Positions 29,177-37,901 of a stretch of 64,000 nucleotides of DNA are shown here, in pieces. The translations under genes and the position numbers were made by a program. Positions within the stretch are counted from its first letter, which is position 1. Each line of letters opens with the position of its first letter. Under the pieces are notes generated by a model, which made no database searches, had not been told where the DNA came from, and was given only the letters and a program-made list of their open reading frames with translations. Origin of the DNA: Pannonibacter anstelovis (GTDB lineage Bacteria > Pseudomonadota > Alphaproteobacteria > Rhizobiales > Stappiaceae); assembly GCF_036881715.1 (NCBI RefSeq), contig NZ_JBAKBF010000001.1, positions 496,001-560,000 on the forward strand, written 5' to 3'.

Positions 29177-32100
29177 TCAGGCGAGTTGCACGTCCGTGAC
29201 GCCCGGCACGGCCTTCAGCGCACCGGCGATTTCCGGCGACAGACGGTAGCGGCCCGGAAGACGGACTTCCACCTCGCGCTTGCCCTCGTCCAGCAGCACG
29301 ACCACGTTCACCTCCCCCTCGCCCTTGACGCCAAGATGGCGTGACAGGCTCTTGAGCGGGCGCGGGTCGCGCAGGAAGACGCGCAGGCTCTTCTGCACGC
29401 GGGCTGCCATCACCTCCACCGGGTCCACCTGCTCGATGCGGATCGACGGCTCGTCGTCACGCATGTCAGCGTTGACCAGCACCACCATGGACTTGCCAAC
29501 TTCCAGCACGTCGCGGAACTGGGCGAGCTTCTCGGAAAAGAGCAGCGCCTCGAACTGGCCGGTGGGATCGGAGAAGCGCACGATGCCCATGCGGTTGCCG
29601 GACTTGGTCTTGCGCTCCTGCTTGGAGATCACGGTTCCGGCAAGGCGCCCCGCCGACGCACCGCGCTTCACGGCCTCGGAGAATTGCGCCCACATTTGCA
29701 CCCGCATGCGCTCCAGCAGCGGGGCATATTCATCGAGCGGGTGAGACGACAGATAAAAGCCGATGGCCGCATGTTCGCGCTGCAGCCGCTCGGCCGGAAG
29801 CCAGCCGCTCACCTCCGGCAGCTGTAACTCCTCCTCCGCCCCTGCCCCACCAAACATGTCGTTCTGGCCGAGTGTTGCGTTGGATTCGGTGCGCTGCGCC
29901 AGTCCCATGATGCGGTCCAGCCCCTCGAACACGCGGGCACGGTTCGGCTCGATACAGTCAAATGCACCTGCATTGACAAGGCTTTCCAGCGTTCTCTTGT
30001 TAAGGAACTTCGGCGAGATCCGGCTGGCGAAATCGCCAAGACTGCGGAATGGCTTATCCCCGCGCACATCGACGATATGCTGCACCGCCTGCTCGCCCAC
30101 GCCCTTGATGGCGCCCATGGCATAGACGATACGGCCCTCATCCACGTCGAAATGCACCATGGACCGGTTGATCGAAGGTGGCATCACTTCGATCCGCATC
30201 CGCCGGGCTTCCTGGCGGAAGTCACCCAGCTTGTCCGTGTTGCCCAGGTCAAGCGTCATGGACGCGGCCATGAACTCCACCGGGTGGTTCGCCTTGAGCC
30301 AGGCCGTATGATAGGAGACGAGCGCATAGGCGGCAGCATGCGACTTGTTGAAGCCGTAGTTGGCGAACTTGGCCACGAGGTCGAAGATCGTGCCGGCCTG
30401 ATCCTTGTCGACGCCGCGCTCAACCGCTCCATCAACGAAACGGGCGCGCTGCACCTCCATCTCGGCGGCGATCTTCTTGCCCATGGCGCGGCGCAGAAGG
30501 TCAGCTTCTCCGAGCGAGTAGCCGGAGAGCACCTGCGCGATCTGCATCACCTGCTCCTGATAGACGATGATGCCGTTCGTCTCTTTCAGGATCGGTTCCA
30601 GCAGCGGATGCAGGTAATCTGGCTCCAGCTCGCCATGCTTGACCGAGTTATAGACCGGGATGTTCTCCATCGGGCCCGGGCGGTAGAGGGCCACCAGCGC
30701 AATGATGTCCTCGAACCGGTCCGGCTTCATGCCTGCAATGGCGCGGCGCATGCCCTGGCTTTCCAGCTGGAACACGCCCACTGTCTCACCGGCTGCCAGA
30801 AGACGGTAGGTCTTCTCGTCATCCAGCGGCACTTCCTCGATCTTGATCTGGACGCCCTTGCGCGCAATCAGCTTCACCGCCGTATCGATGACGGTCAGGG
30901 TCTTGAGGCCGAGGAAGTCGAACTTCACCAGTCCGGCCTCTTCCACCATCTTCATGTTGAACTGCGCCACCGGCATGTCGGAGCGCGGATCGCGGTAGAG
31001 CGGTACAAGCTGTTCCAGCGGGCGGTCGCCAATCACCACACCGGCGGCGTGGGTGGAGGCATGGCGGTACAGCCCTTCCAGCTTCTGCGCCATCTCCAGA
31101 AGGCGCTCGACCACCTCTTCCTCGCGCGCCGCCTCACGCAGGCGCGGCTCCTCAGCGATGGCCTGCGCCAGCGTTACAGGGTTCGCCGGGTTGGCAGGCA
31201 CCAGCTTGCAGAGCCTGTCCACCTGGCCATAGGGCATCTGCAGCACGCGGCCCACGTCACGCAGTACGGCCCGGGCCTGCAACGATCCGAAGGTGATGAT
31301 CTGCGCCACCTGGCTGCGGCCATATTTCTCCTGCACATAGCGGATCACTTCTTCACGCCGGTTCTGGCAGAAGTCGATGTCGAAGTCTGGCATCGACACA
31401 CGTTCCGGGTTGAGGAAGCGCTCGAACAGCAGCGAGAAGCGCATGGGGTCGAGGTCGGTGATGGTTAGCGCCCAGGCGACAAGCGAGCCTGCGCCCGAAC
31501 CACGGCCCGGCCCCACCGGAATGTCATGCGCCTTGGCCCATTTGATGAAGTCGGCCACGATGAGGAAGTAGCCGGGGAACTTCATCCGCTCGATGATCGA
31601 CAGCTCGAATTCGAGCCGGTCCCAGTAGTCCTTTTCCGTCAGCCCATCGGCAAGGCCGTGGACGCGCAGGCGCTCGGCAAGGCCTTCACGGGACTGGCGC
31701 TTCAGCTCGGCCGACTCAGCCTGCTCGGCTTCTTCCGGATCCGCGTCAGCGCCTGCGAAGCGCGGCAGGATAGGATTGCGCTTCAGCGGCCGGTAATGGC
31801 AGCGCAGTGCAATCTCGACGGTGTTCTCAACGGCTTCCGGAATATCCGCAAAAAGCTCGATCATTTCCTGGCGGGACTTGAAATAGTGCTCCGGCGTCAG
31901 GCGGCGGCGGTCCTCGTCGGAAATCACCCGGCCTTCGGAAATGGCAATCAGCGCGTCATGGGCCTCATAGTCCTCGCGCTTGGGGAAGAAGGCCTCGTTG
32001 GTGGCGACCAGCGGCAGGCCCATGTCATAGGCCAGATCGATGAAACCGGCCTCCGTGCGCCGCTCGTCCGCCATGCCATGGCGCTGCAGCTCGACATAGC

Positions 32101-32620
32101 AGCGGCCGTCGAAGCATTTTGCCAGCCGGGAAAGCCGCGCCTGCGCCAGCGTGCGGTTGCCGGTCAGCAGCGCCTTGCCGATGGGGCCTCTCGCGCCGCC
32201 GGTCAGGAGAATGATCCCTTCCGCATGCGATTCGAGATAGGCCTGCGGCACATGCGGCAGCTGCCCGGTGGGCGTGTCGAGGAAGGCGCGGCTCGTCAGC
32301 TCCATCAGGTTGCCGTAGCCGCGCTCGCTCATGGCAAGCAGAACGACATCAAACAGCGCCGGATCGCTCCGGCGGTCATCCCCGCCGTCCTCATCAAAGG
32401 CGACGGAGAGCTGACAGCCGATGATGGGCTGAATGCCCGAACCCCAGGCCTTGCCGGCGAACTCCTGCGCACCGAACAGGTTGCCCGTGTCGGTGATCGC
32501 CAGAGCAGGCTGCGCGTCGGCCTTGGCAAGGTCGAGCAGCTTCTTGATCGGCAGCGCGCCTTCCAGCAGCGACAGGGCCGAATGAACGCGCAGGTGAACG
32601 TAACCGGGATTTGCAGACAT
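29177..32620 (-). CDS. dnaE: DNA polymerase III alpha subunit
   Basis: The replicative DNA polymerase catalytic subunit, 1147 residues. The N-terminal PHP domain starts VHLRVHSALSLLEGALPIKK; the polymerase core has GPGRGSGAGSLVAW and the catalytic aspartates in MPDFDIDFCQNRR at about residues 410-422; the finger region contains FNKSHAAAYALVSYHTAWLK. A helix-hairpin-helix and an OB-fold domain follow. It is of the DnaE1 type with full length. It appears to be a single-gene unit: a 32-residue membrane peptide lies upstream and the rpsB promoter region downstream. Confidence 0.97.
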   Translation of the reverse strand: MSANPGYVHLRVHSALSLLEGALPIKKLLDLAKADAQPALAITDTGNLFGAQEFAGKAWGSGIQPIIGCQLSVAFDEDGGDDRRSDPALFDVVLLAMSERGYGNLMELTSRAFLDTPTGQLPHVPQAYLESHAEGIILLTGGARGPIGKALLTGNRTLAQARLSRLAKCFDGRCYVELQRHGMADERRTEAGFIDLAYDMGLPLVATNEAFFPKREDYEAHDALIAISEGRVISDEDRRRLTPEHYFKSRQEMIELFADIPEAVENTVEIALRCHYRPLKRNPILPRFAGADADPEEAEQAESAELKRQSREGLAERLRVHGLADGLTEKDYWDRLEFELSIIERMKFPGYFLIVADFIKWAKAHDIPVGPGRGSGAGSLVAWALTITDLDPMRFSLLFERFLNPERVSMPDFDIDFCQNRREEVIRYVQEKYGRSQVAQIITFGSLQARAVLRDVGRVLQMPYGQVDRLCKLVPANPANPVTLAQAIAEEPRLREAAREEEVVERLLEMAQKLEGLYRHASTHAAGVVIGDRPLEQLVPLYRDPRSDMPVAQFNMKMVEEAGLVKFDFLGLKTLTVIDTAVKLIARKGVQIKIEEVPLDDEKTYRLLAAGETVGVFQLESQGMRRAIAGMKPDRFEDIIALVALYRPGPMENIPVYNSVKHGELEPDYLHPLLEPILKETNGIIVYQEQVMQIAQVLSGYSLGEADLLRRAMGKKIAAEMEVQRARFVDGAVERGVDKDQAGTIFDLVAKFANYGFNKSHAAAYALVSYHTAWLKANHPVEFMAASMTLDLGNTDKLGDFRQEARRMRIEVMPPSINRSMVHFDVDEGRIVYAMGAIKGVGEQAVQHIVDVRGDKPFRSLGDFASRISPKFLNKRTLESLVNAGAFDCIEPNRARVFEGLDRIMGLAQRTESNATLGQNDMFGGAGAEEELQLPEVSGWLPAERLQREHAAIGFYLSSHPLDEYAPLLERMRVQMWAQFSEAVKRGASAGRLAGTVISKQERKTKSGNRMGIVRFSDPTGQFEALLFSEKLAQFRDVLEVGKSMVVLVNADMRDDEPSIRIEQVDPVEVMAARVQKSLRVFLRDPRPLKSLSRHLGVKGEGEVNVVVLLDEGKREVEVRLPGRYRLSPEIAGALKAVPGVTDVQLA

Positions 32621-32867
32621 GGGACTTCACTTTCAGGCGGCCGGAAACCGGCCCGCCGGCAGCCGGCACCCACAAGCGCCAGCCCTTGAAACTGTATCCC
32701 CTACCATGGACGCTCCGCCCTAGCCCTGTCGAGACCTGCGGGCTGCAGGAAGCGGCAAATGCACCATGGCAGCGCCTGTTTTCTTTGGATGACCGCAGAC
32801 GGCCGCGGCCATACCTTTCTCTCCGGCTCAATGCCGGAGCTGCATCAGCCAGCATCAGATGGCAGGA

Positions 32868-32966
32868 TCAGTGCACCGCGAACAGAACCTCGCCCCAGAC
32901 GGCGATAGTGGCAACAAAAATGACCAGCGAACCGAAGGCTGCGACGTCTCTTGCGAAAAAGGTCAT
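32868..32966 (-). CDS. 32-residue single-pass membrane peptide
   Basis: A short open frame starting at ATG 32966 and ending with TGA at 32868-32870. The start is preceded by AGAGGAGGTATCC, a near-perfect Shine-Dalgarno at ideal spacing, which is the main reason for calling it. The product starts MTFFARDVAAFGSLVIFVAT and ends in EVLFAVH, with one hydrophobic helix of about 18 residues (10-27) and a charged N-terminus, so a small inner-membrane protein is likely. It lies alone between lolD and dnaE. The function is unknown. Confidence 0.65.
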   Translation of the reverse strand: MTFFARDVAAFGSLVIFVATIAVWGEVLFAVH

Positions 32967-33051
32967 GGATACCTCCTCTTGGATCAAGTCATCTGAGCTG
33001 GAAGCTCAATATGTATCCATTTTGTTCTCTTCTCGTTCACCTTTCAAGACC

Positions 33052-33079
33052 AAAAAAGCCCGCTCCGGAAGGAGCGGGC
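33052..33079 (-). terminator. Rho-independent terminator of the proS-lolC-lolD group
   Basis: On the minus strand GCCCGCTCC (33079-33071) pairs with GGAGCGGGC (33066-33058) across a four-base loop and is followed by six U. It lies about 120 bases after the lolD stop. Confidence 0.85.
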
Positions 33080-33199
33080 GAAAAGCATCAGCCATAGTGA
33101 ACAGACTGTGAACGAAAGTCTCCGGCACGGCTTCCGGCAAAGCCTGTTGACAGCACCCCGGAACAGCGGTCAGCGCATGAACTGCCCCGGAGGAAGGCG

Positions 33200-33940
33200 T
33201 CAGAAATCTACCACCTTGCCGTCGCGCAGGGTGATCACCCGGTCCATGCGCCCGGCCAGCTCCATGTTGTGGGTGGCGAAGAGAGCGGCCACGCCGGAGG
33301 CACGGACCAGCGCATAGAGCGCATCGAACACATAGGCCGCCGTTTCCGGGTCGAGATTGCCGGTCGGCTCGTCCAGCAGCAGCAGGCGCGGCGCATTGGC
33401 AACCGCACGGGCGATAGCGACACGCTGCTGCTCACCACCGGAAAGCTCCGAGGGGTGATGGCTGCCGCGCTCGCCAAGGCGCATGTAGTCGAGCAGCTGC
33501 GCCGCCCGCTCCGCTGCGACCTTCTTCGGCAGCGTGCGGATCATCTGCGGCATCATCACGTTCTCCAGCGCCGTAAATTCGGGCAGGAGATGGTGGAACT
33601 GGTAGACGAAGCCAATGTCATTGCGCCGGATCGCCGTGCGCTCATCGTCGCTCATGGCGCTGCAGGCCTTGCCGCCCACATAGACCTCGCCCTCATCGGG
33701 GCGCTCCAGCAGCCCGGCCAGATGCAGCAATGTGGACTTACCGGTGCCGGAGGGGGCGACAAGCGCAACCATCTGGCCACCGTCCAGCGTCAGGTCGGCC
33801 CCTTTCAGGATTTCAAGCTTGCGGTCGGCTTCGTGGAACACACGGGAGACACCGGAAAGGCGGAGCGCCGGAACGGACATGGGCGGGCTCTTGGCTGGAC
33901 TTGCGGAGGGTGCGGAGGCAGTGCCGGTCGTGCTGCTCAT
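33200..33940 (-). CDS. lolD: Lipoprotein-releasing system ATP-binding protein
   Basis: A 246-residue ABC ATPase that with LolC/E extracts lipoproteins from the inner membrane for hand-over to LolA. Walker A is VAPSGTGKSTLLH (about residues 61-73), the signature is LSGGEQQRVAIARA and Walker B LLLLDEPTGNLD. An N-terminal Ser/Ala/Pro-rich tail of about 25 residues precedes the domain. Its ATG overlaps the stop of the upstream permease in an ATGA junction, which fits a stoichiometric complex. Confidence 0.93.
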   Translation of the reverse strand: MSSTTGTASAPSASPAKSPPMSVPALRLSGVSRVFHEADRKLEILKGADLTLDGGQMVALVAPSGTGKSTLLHLAGLLERPDEGEVYVGGKACSAMSDDERTAIRRNDIGFVYQFHHLLPEFTALENVMMPQMIRTLPKKVAAERAAQLLDYMRLGERGSHHPSELSGGEQQRVAIARAVANAPRLLLLDEPTGNLDPETAAYVFDALYALVRASGVAALFATHNMELAGRMDRVITLRDGKVVDF

Positions 33941-35256
33941 TCGTAACGCAGCGCCTCCACAGGGTCGAGCCGCGCTGCCCGCCAGGCGGGATAAAGCGTT
34001 GCCAGCAGCGACAGCACCAGCGCCATGATGAGGATCATGATGGTCTCGCCCGTATCCATTTCTGCCGGCATCTTCGACAGGAAATAGAGCGTCGGATCAA
34101 ACAGCTGGGTCTGGGTCAGCCAGGAAATCCCCTGCCGGATGCTCTCGATGTTGAGGCATACGAGCAGACCCAGCAGGAAGCCGGAGACGGTGCCGACCAC
34201 GCCGATGCTGGCCCCCGTGATGACGAAGATGCGCAGGATCGAGCCGCGCGTCGCGCCCATGGTGCGCAGGATGGCAATATCCTTGCCCTTGTCCTTCACC
34301 AGCATGGTGAGGCCGGAAATGATGTTGAGCGCGGCCACGACGACAATCAGCGTCAGGATCAGGAACATCACGTTCCGCTCCACCTCCAGCGCCGAGAAGA
34401 AGGTGATGTTGCGCTGGCGCCAGTCGGTGACGAAGGCAGGCCTCCCTGCCCCGTCCTCGACGGCTGCACGCATGGAGCCGACGCTGTCTGGATCGGTCAC
34501 ATAGACTTCAACACCCGTCGCCTTGTCATCCATGTTGAAGTAGCTCTGCGCCTCCTTCAGCGGCATGAAGACGATGGTGCTGTCATACTCCGACATGCCG
34601 ATCTCGAAGATCGCCGTGATCGGGTAGGACTTGCGCCGCGGCGTCACGCCCATGGGTGTGACCGTACCGCGAGGGGAAATGATGGACAGCGTATCGCCGA
34701 TGGTGAGGCCCAGCTGCGCTGCGAGCCGTGTGCCGATCGCAACGCCGCCGCCCGTGTCAAAGCCCTCCAGCGTACCCATGCGAATGTTGCTGGCAACCAG
34801 CGGCAGGCGCTTCAGGTCCTGCTCATAAAGGCCGCGCACCAGCGCGCCGAGGCTGTTGGCGGGCCCGGTGACCAGCGCCTGGCCTTCCACGAAAGGCACG
34901 GCCGCAACCACGCCCTCCACCCCCTGCAGACGTGAAGCGACGGCATCGAAATCCGTCAGCGGCTGATCGATGGGCTGCACCAGCATGTGGCCATTGATAC
35001 CAAGGATCTTGGACAGAAGCTCGGAGCGGAAGCCGTTCATCACGGCCATGACGATCACCAGCGTGGCAACGCCAAGGGTGATTCCGGCAAAGGAAAAGCC
35101 GGCGATGACGGAAATGAAGGAATCACGCCGCCGCGAGCGCAGATAGCGCCCGGCCAGCATCCACTCGAAAGGAGCAAAGGCCTTGCCCGGCGCACGGGAA
35201 TCCTGCGCTGCCTTGGTGTTCTTGCCCTTGCCGGAAACGTCCTTGGGTCCGCTCAT
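33937..35256 (-). CDS. lolC: Lipoprotein-releasing system transmembrane protein LolC/LolE
   Basis: The FtsX-type permease of the lipoprotein export ABC complex, 439 residues from the ATG at 35256; an in-frame start 60 bases upstream is less likely. It has one N-terminal membrane segment after FEWMLAGRYLRSRRRDSFISV, a large periplasmic MacB-like domain (about 75-275), and three C-terminal segments, with the coupling motif GATRGSILRIF. A single LolC/E gene, rather than separate lolC and lolE, is usual in alphaproteobacteria and implies a homodimer (LolF type). Confidence 0.92.
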   Translation of the reverse strand: MSGPKDVSGKGKNTKAAQDSRAPGKAFAPFEWMLAGRYLRSRRRDSFISVIAGFSFAGITLGVATLVIVMAVMNGFRSELLSKILGINGHMLVQPIDQPLTDFDAVASRLQGVEGVVAAVPFVEGQALVTGPANSLGALVRGLYEQDLKRLPLVASNIRMGTLEGFDTGGGVAIGTRLAAQLGLTIGDTLSIISPRGTVTPMGVTPRRKSYPITAIFEIGMSEYDSTIVFMPLKEAQSYFNMDDKATGVEVYVTDPDSVGSMRAAVEDGAGRPAFVTDWRQRNITFFSALEVERNVMFLILTLIVVVAALNIISGLTMLVKDKGKDIAILRTMGATRGSILRIFVITGASIGVVGTVSGFLLGLLVCLNIESIRQGISWLTQTQLFDPTLYFLSKMPAEMDTGETIMILIMALVLSLLATLYPAWRAARLDPVEALRYE

Positions 35257-35397
35257 GCTCTGCCTTGCGTCCGGAGCCGCTGGCCCTAAGGCCACAAGCG
35301 GCAGATCGGTGGTCACTGCGGATAGTACAAGACCGGGCGGAGGAAATCCTGTGCGCCCGGTCCCTTATCCCCCAGATGCGGGAGCCGGAAAGCTGGC

Positions 35398-36726
35398 TCA
35401 GACAGCCAGTGCTTCCCGGACCTTGTTGAAGGCCGCGTCGATTGTCAGTGTTTCGCGGGCTCCCGTGGCCCGCTCCTTCACCTCGATGACACCATCCTTG
35501 AGGCCGCGCGGCCCAGCGATGAGCTGGAACGGCAGACCGATCAGATCCATGGTGGCGAACTTGGCACCGGCGCGGGTGTCAACATCATCATACAGGACTT
35601 CGATCCCGGCATTTTCAAGACGCTGGTAGAGTGCCTCACAGGCTGCATCCGTGTCCGCGTCGCCCGGCTTCAGGTTGACAAGACCCACATGGAACGGCGC
35701 GACGGAAGCAGGCCAGATGATGCCTTCCTCGTCGTGGCTCGCCTCGATCAGCGCACCCATCAGGCGCGACACACCGACACCGTAGGAGCCCATGTGCACC
35801 GGCACTTCCGTGCCTTCCTTGGTCATGACTTTTGCGCCCATGGCTTCGGAATACTTGGTGCCGAAATAGAAGATGTGACCCACTTCGATGCCTCGGGCGG
35901 ACACCTGCGCATCAGCAGGCAGCGCGCCAAAGGCTGCTTCGTCATGCATCTCTTCCGTTGCCGCATAAGGCGTCGTCCACTGGTCGACCAGCGGCGTGAG
36001 ATCAGAGGCAAAGTCGGTATCGGCGGCGGGAGCGGGCATGTCCAGCAGGCTCTTGTCGCAGAACACAGCGCTTTCACCTGTCGATGCCAGGATGATGAAC
36101 TCGTGGCTCATGTCGCCGCCGATCGGACCGGTGTCAGCACGCATCGGAATGGCTTTCAGGCCCATGCGGGCGAAGGTGCGCAGATAGGCCACGAACATGC
36201 GGTTATAGGCGTGGCGCGCAGATTCCTTGTCGATGTCGAAGGAATAGGCATCCTTCATCAGGAACTCACGGCCGCGCATGATGCCGAAGCGCGGGCGCAC
36301 TTCGTCGCGGAACTTCCACTGGATGTGGTAGAGGTTCAGCGGCAGATCCTTGTAGGAGCGCACATAGCCGCGGAAGATGTCGGTGATCATCTCCTCGTTG
36401 GTCGGGCCGAACAGCATTTCACGCTCGTGGCGGTCCTCGATGCGCAGCATCTCCTTGCCATAGGCGTCATAGCGGCCGCTTTCGCGCCACAGGTCGGCCG
36501 ACTGGATCGTCGGCATCAGGAGCTGGATGGCGCCAGCGCGATTCTGCTCTTCCTCGACGATCTTCTCAATCTTGCGCAGCACGCGGAAACCAAGTGGCAG
36601 CCAGGAATAGATGCCTGCGGACTGCTGGCGGATCATGCCGGCGCGCAACATCAGGCGGTGCGAAACGATTTCCGCTTCCTTGGGGGTTTCCTTCAGGATC
36701 GGCAGAAAAAAGCGGGACAGGCGCAT
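35398..36726 (-). CDS. proS: Prolyl-tRNA synthetase (short bacterial type)
   Basis: A class II aminoacyl-tRNA synthetase charging tRNA-Pro. The ATG at 36726 starts MRLSRFFLPILKETPKEAEI, giving 442 residues, the length of the alphaproteobacterial form that lacks the INS editing domain. Class II motifs are visible: motif 2 in WKFRDEVRPRFGIMRGREFLMKD (residue block near 140-165) and motif 3 in GSYGVGVSRLMGALIEA. The C-terminal anticodon-binding domain ends the protein. It is upstream of lolC with a gap of about 140 bp. Confidence 0.96.
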   Translation of the reverse strand: MRLSRFFLPILKETPKEAEIVSHRLMLRAGMIRQQSAGIYSWLPLGFRVLRKIEKIVEEEQNRAGAIQLLMPTIQSADLWRESGRYDAYGKEMLRIEDRHEREMLFGPTNEEMITDIFRGYVRSYKDLPLNLYHIQWKFRDEVRPRFGIMRGREFLMKDAYSFDIDKESARHAYNRMFVAYLRTFARMGLKAIPMRADTGPIGGDMSHEFIILASTGESAVFCDKSLLDMPAPAADTDFASDLTPLVDQWTTPYAATEEMHDEAAFGALPADAQVSARGIEVGHIFYFGTKYSEAMGAKVMTKEGTEVPVHMGSYGVGVSRLMGALIEASHDEEGIIWPASVAPFHVGLVNLKPGDADTDAACEALYQRLENAGIEVLYDDVDTRAGAKFATMDLIGLPFQLIAGPRGLKDGVIEVKERATGARETLTIDAAFNKVREALAV

Positions 36727-36919
36727 GGTCTCTCTCTGGTCTTGCTTGGCCCGCAAGCCGGGCCCATATGCGGGACGGCCTGAGAGAAACCGCAGGTGCG
36801 GCAAAAACTCAAGCCCCTTGCCACCAAATGCGCGGTTATCCGCCGTTTCCCGCACTCCGGCGGCCTGACGGCAGCCATTTTCCGAAGCCGGCAAACCGCA
36901 TCAGAAAGCGGCATGCAAA

Positions 36920-36969
36920 AAGTTTGTGCTTATGCGCTCAAAATAGTGACAAGTTTGTGTCGATGCGCT
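36920..36969. repeat. Two 19-bp direct repeats, 31 bp apart
   Basis: AAGTTTGTGCTTATGCGCT (36920-36938) and AAGTTTGTGTCGATGCGCT (36951-36969) match at 16 of 19 positions. The start-to-start distance of 31 bp is close to three helical turns, placing both copies on the same DNA face. Located just before the putative RNA, they look like paired binding sites for a regulator. Confidence 0.65.
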
Positions 36970-36984
36970 AGTTTCCACTTTCAT

Positions 36985-37178
36985 AAGAACAGGACGTTGA
37001 ATTTCAACGTTCGGAGCCACTGAAAAGAGGCATCGCGGTCTGAGTCTTGGGAGGAAGATCCCCCAGGCGCACCTTCGGGTTCGCAGCCGGCACCAGAAGC
37101 TTAAAAGAGCACTGGTGTAAAACGGGGGAGTTTAGACGCGGAACTTAAAGAGGCAGGACGCAAGTCCTGCTTTTTTTT
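36985..37178 (+). ncRNA. Candidate structured small RNA of unrecognised family
   Basis: No open frame is evident, yet the stretch has several complementary blocks: ACGTTGAA/TTCAACGT (36993-37011), GGGAGGAAGATCCCCC, and CACCAG with CTGGTG on either side of AAGCTTAAAAGAGCA (about 37091-37117). It ends in a textbook terminator. Upstream lie the paired direct repeats, consistent with a regulated promoter. I could not match it to 6S RNA, SRP RNA, tmRNA, RNase P RNA or a known riboswitch. The 5' end is a guess. Confidence 0.45.
37153..37178 (+). terminator. Rho-independent terminator with a GCAA tetraloop
   Basis: GCAGGAC (37153-37159) pairs with GTCCTGC (37164-37170) around the stable GCAA loop, followed by eight T. 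No plus-strand protein gene lies upstream, so it must end a non-coding transcript. Confidence 0.88.
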
Positions 37179-37630
37179 CGTCCGGATTTTGGCGGGGTTT
37201 CTGGATGTGAGCAGCTGCGGCTTTTTTGCTCCCGCATACAAAAACTCGCACGGCGTCATGACTGATCATCGCAAAGCCCGGCACAAACAGAAGACGCCAA
37301 ACACCTGCAACTTCTCGAGCAGGGACCCCGCACACAGCCAAACAAAACCCCGCTCCGTCATGGCATGACGAATACGGAAGAGTCGGTACACTATATCCGC
37401 CGCCATCTCGATCGACGAGGCAGGAATAGTCTTCCGGACCAAACAAGACAGAACCAGGCGGTTCAGCCTGCTCCCACTCCAACCACACGACGCATAGCCG
37501 CACCGCATAATTGACTTAGCGGCAGCCACTTCAAGCGGGATATCATCCTGCTTCACAAGAAGTTCAGGACTCCATTCCAAGGGATTCCAGACGCTGCGTC
37601 AGATTTCGCATCCCGGCATGACAAGCGTCC

Positions 37631-37891
37631 TCACCGCGGCCCCGGCAGCGGAATGTCGTCCAGCGTGAGGCCGGACTGGCGCAGCCAGATAAAGCCGGCG
37701 AAGACAATGGTCGTCACCACCGTGTTCCACATGGCCACCCGCCACATACGGTGGCGCGCCGGGGCGCTTTCCACCGAGCCGGGGACGACCTTGCCCTCCT
37801 CCTCCTGCGTGCGCACACCGAAGGGCAGCGCGGCGAAGAGGAGGATCCACCACATCATGAAATAGACAGCCAGGCCGTAGGCAATCGACAT
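37631..37891 (-). CDS. DUF1467 family small membrane protein
   Basis: An 86-residue protein with two hydrophobic helices (about residues 5-24 and 52-69) separated by a polar loop containing GVRTQEEEGKVVPGS, as in the alphaproteobacterial DUF1467 family. The function is unknown. It begins ten bases after the methylmalonyl-CoA epimerase stop and ends the long minus-strand series that begins with nuoA, so it may share that transcript. Confidence 0.85.
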   Translation of the reverse strand: MSIAYGLAVYFMMWWILLFAALPFGVRTQEEEGKVVPGSVESAPARHRMWRVAMWNTVVTTIVFAGFIWLRQSGLTLDDIPLPGPR

Positions 37892-37901
37892 TGCAGATCC
37901 T

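Larger units (their letters stand above)
32621..33199. other. Intergenic region between dnaE and lolD
   Basis: About 580 bp holding the 32-residue peptide gene (32868-32966), the lolD terminator (33052-33079) and an AT-richer stretch at 32970-33050 that probably carries the peptide promoter. I see nothing else coding; 32630-32860 contains only GC-rich inverted segments such as GGCCGGAAACCGGCC. Confidence 0.5.
36727..37630. other. Gene-poor 0.9-kb region between DUF1467 and proS
   Basis: The stretch contains a phased direct repeat (36920-36969), a probable structured RNA with a terminator (about 36985-37178) and, beyond it, about 450 bp (37181-37630) less GC-rich than the surroundings with no convincing gene. 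The minus frames there open only with TTG starts lacking a ribosome-binding site or have unlikely composition. It could be gene remnant or RNA-coding DNA. Confidence 0.45.

Noticed and set aside
36985..37178. Identification of the structured region as 6S RNA, SRP RNA or a riboswitch
   Set aside because: None of the diagnostic elements (6S central bubble with closing stems, SRP GGAAGC loop, known aptamer cores) could be found; kept only as an unassigned candidate.
37266..37580. Possible 104-residue minus-strand protein upstream of DUF1467
   Set aside because: The only start is TTG with no ribosome-binding site, the composition is Cys/Arg/Leu-rich, and another equally poor frame overlaps it.
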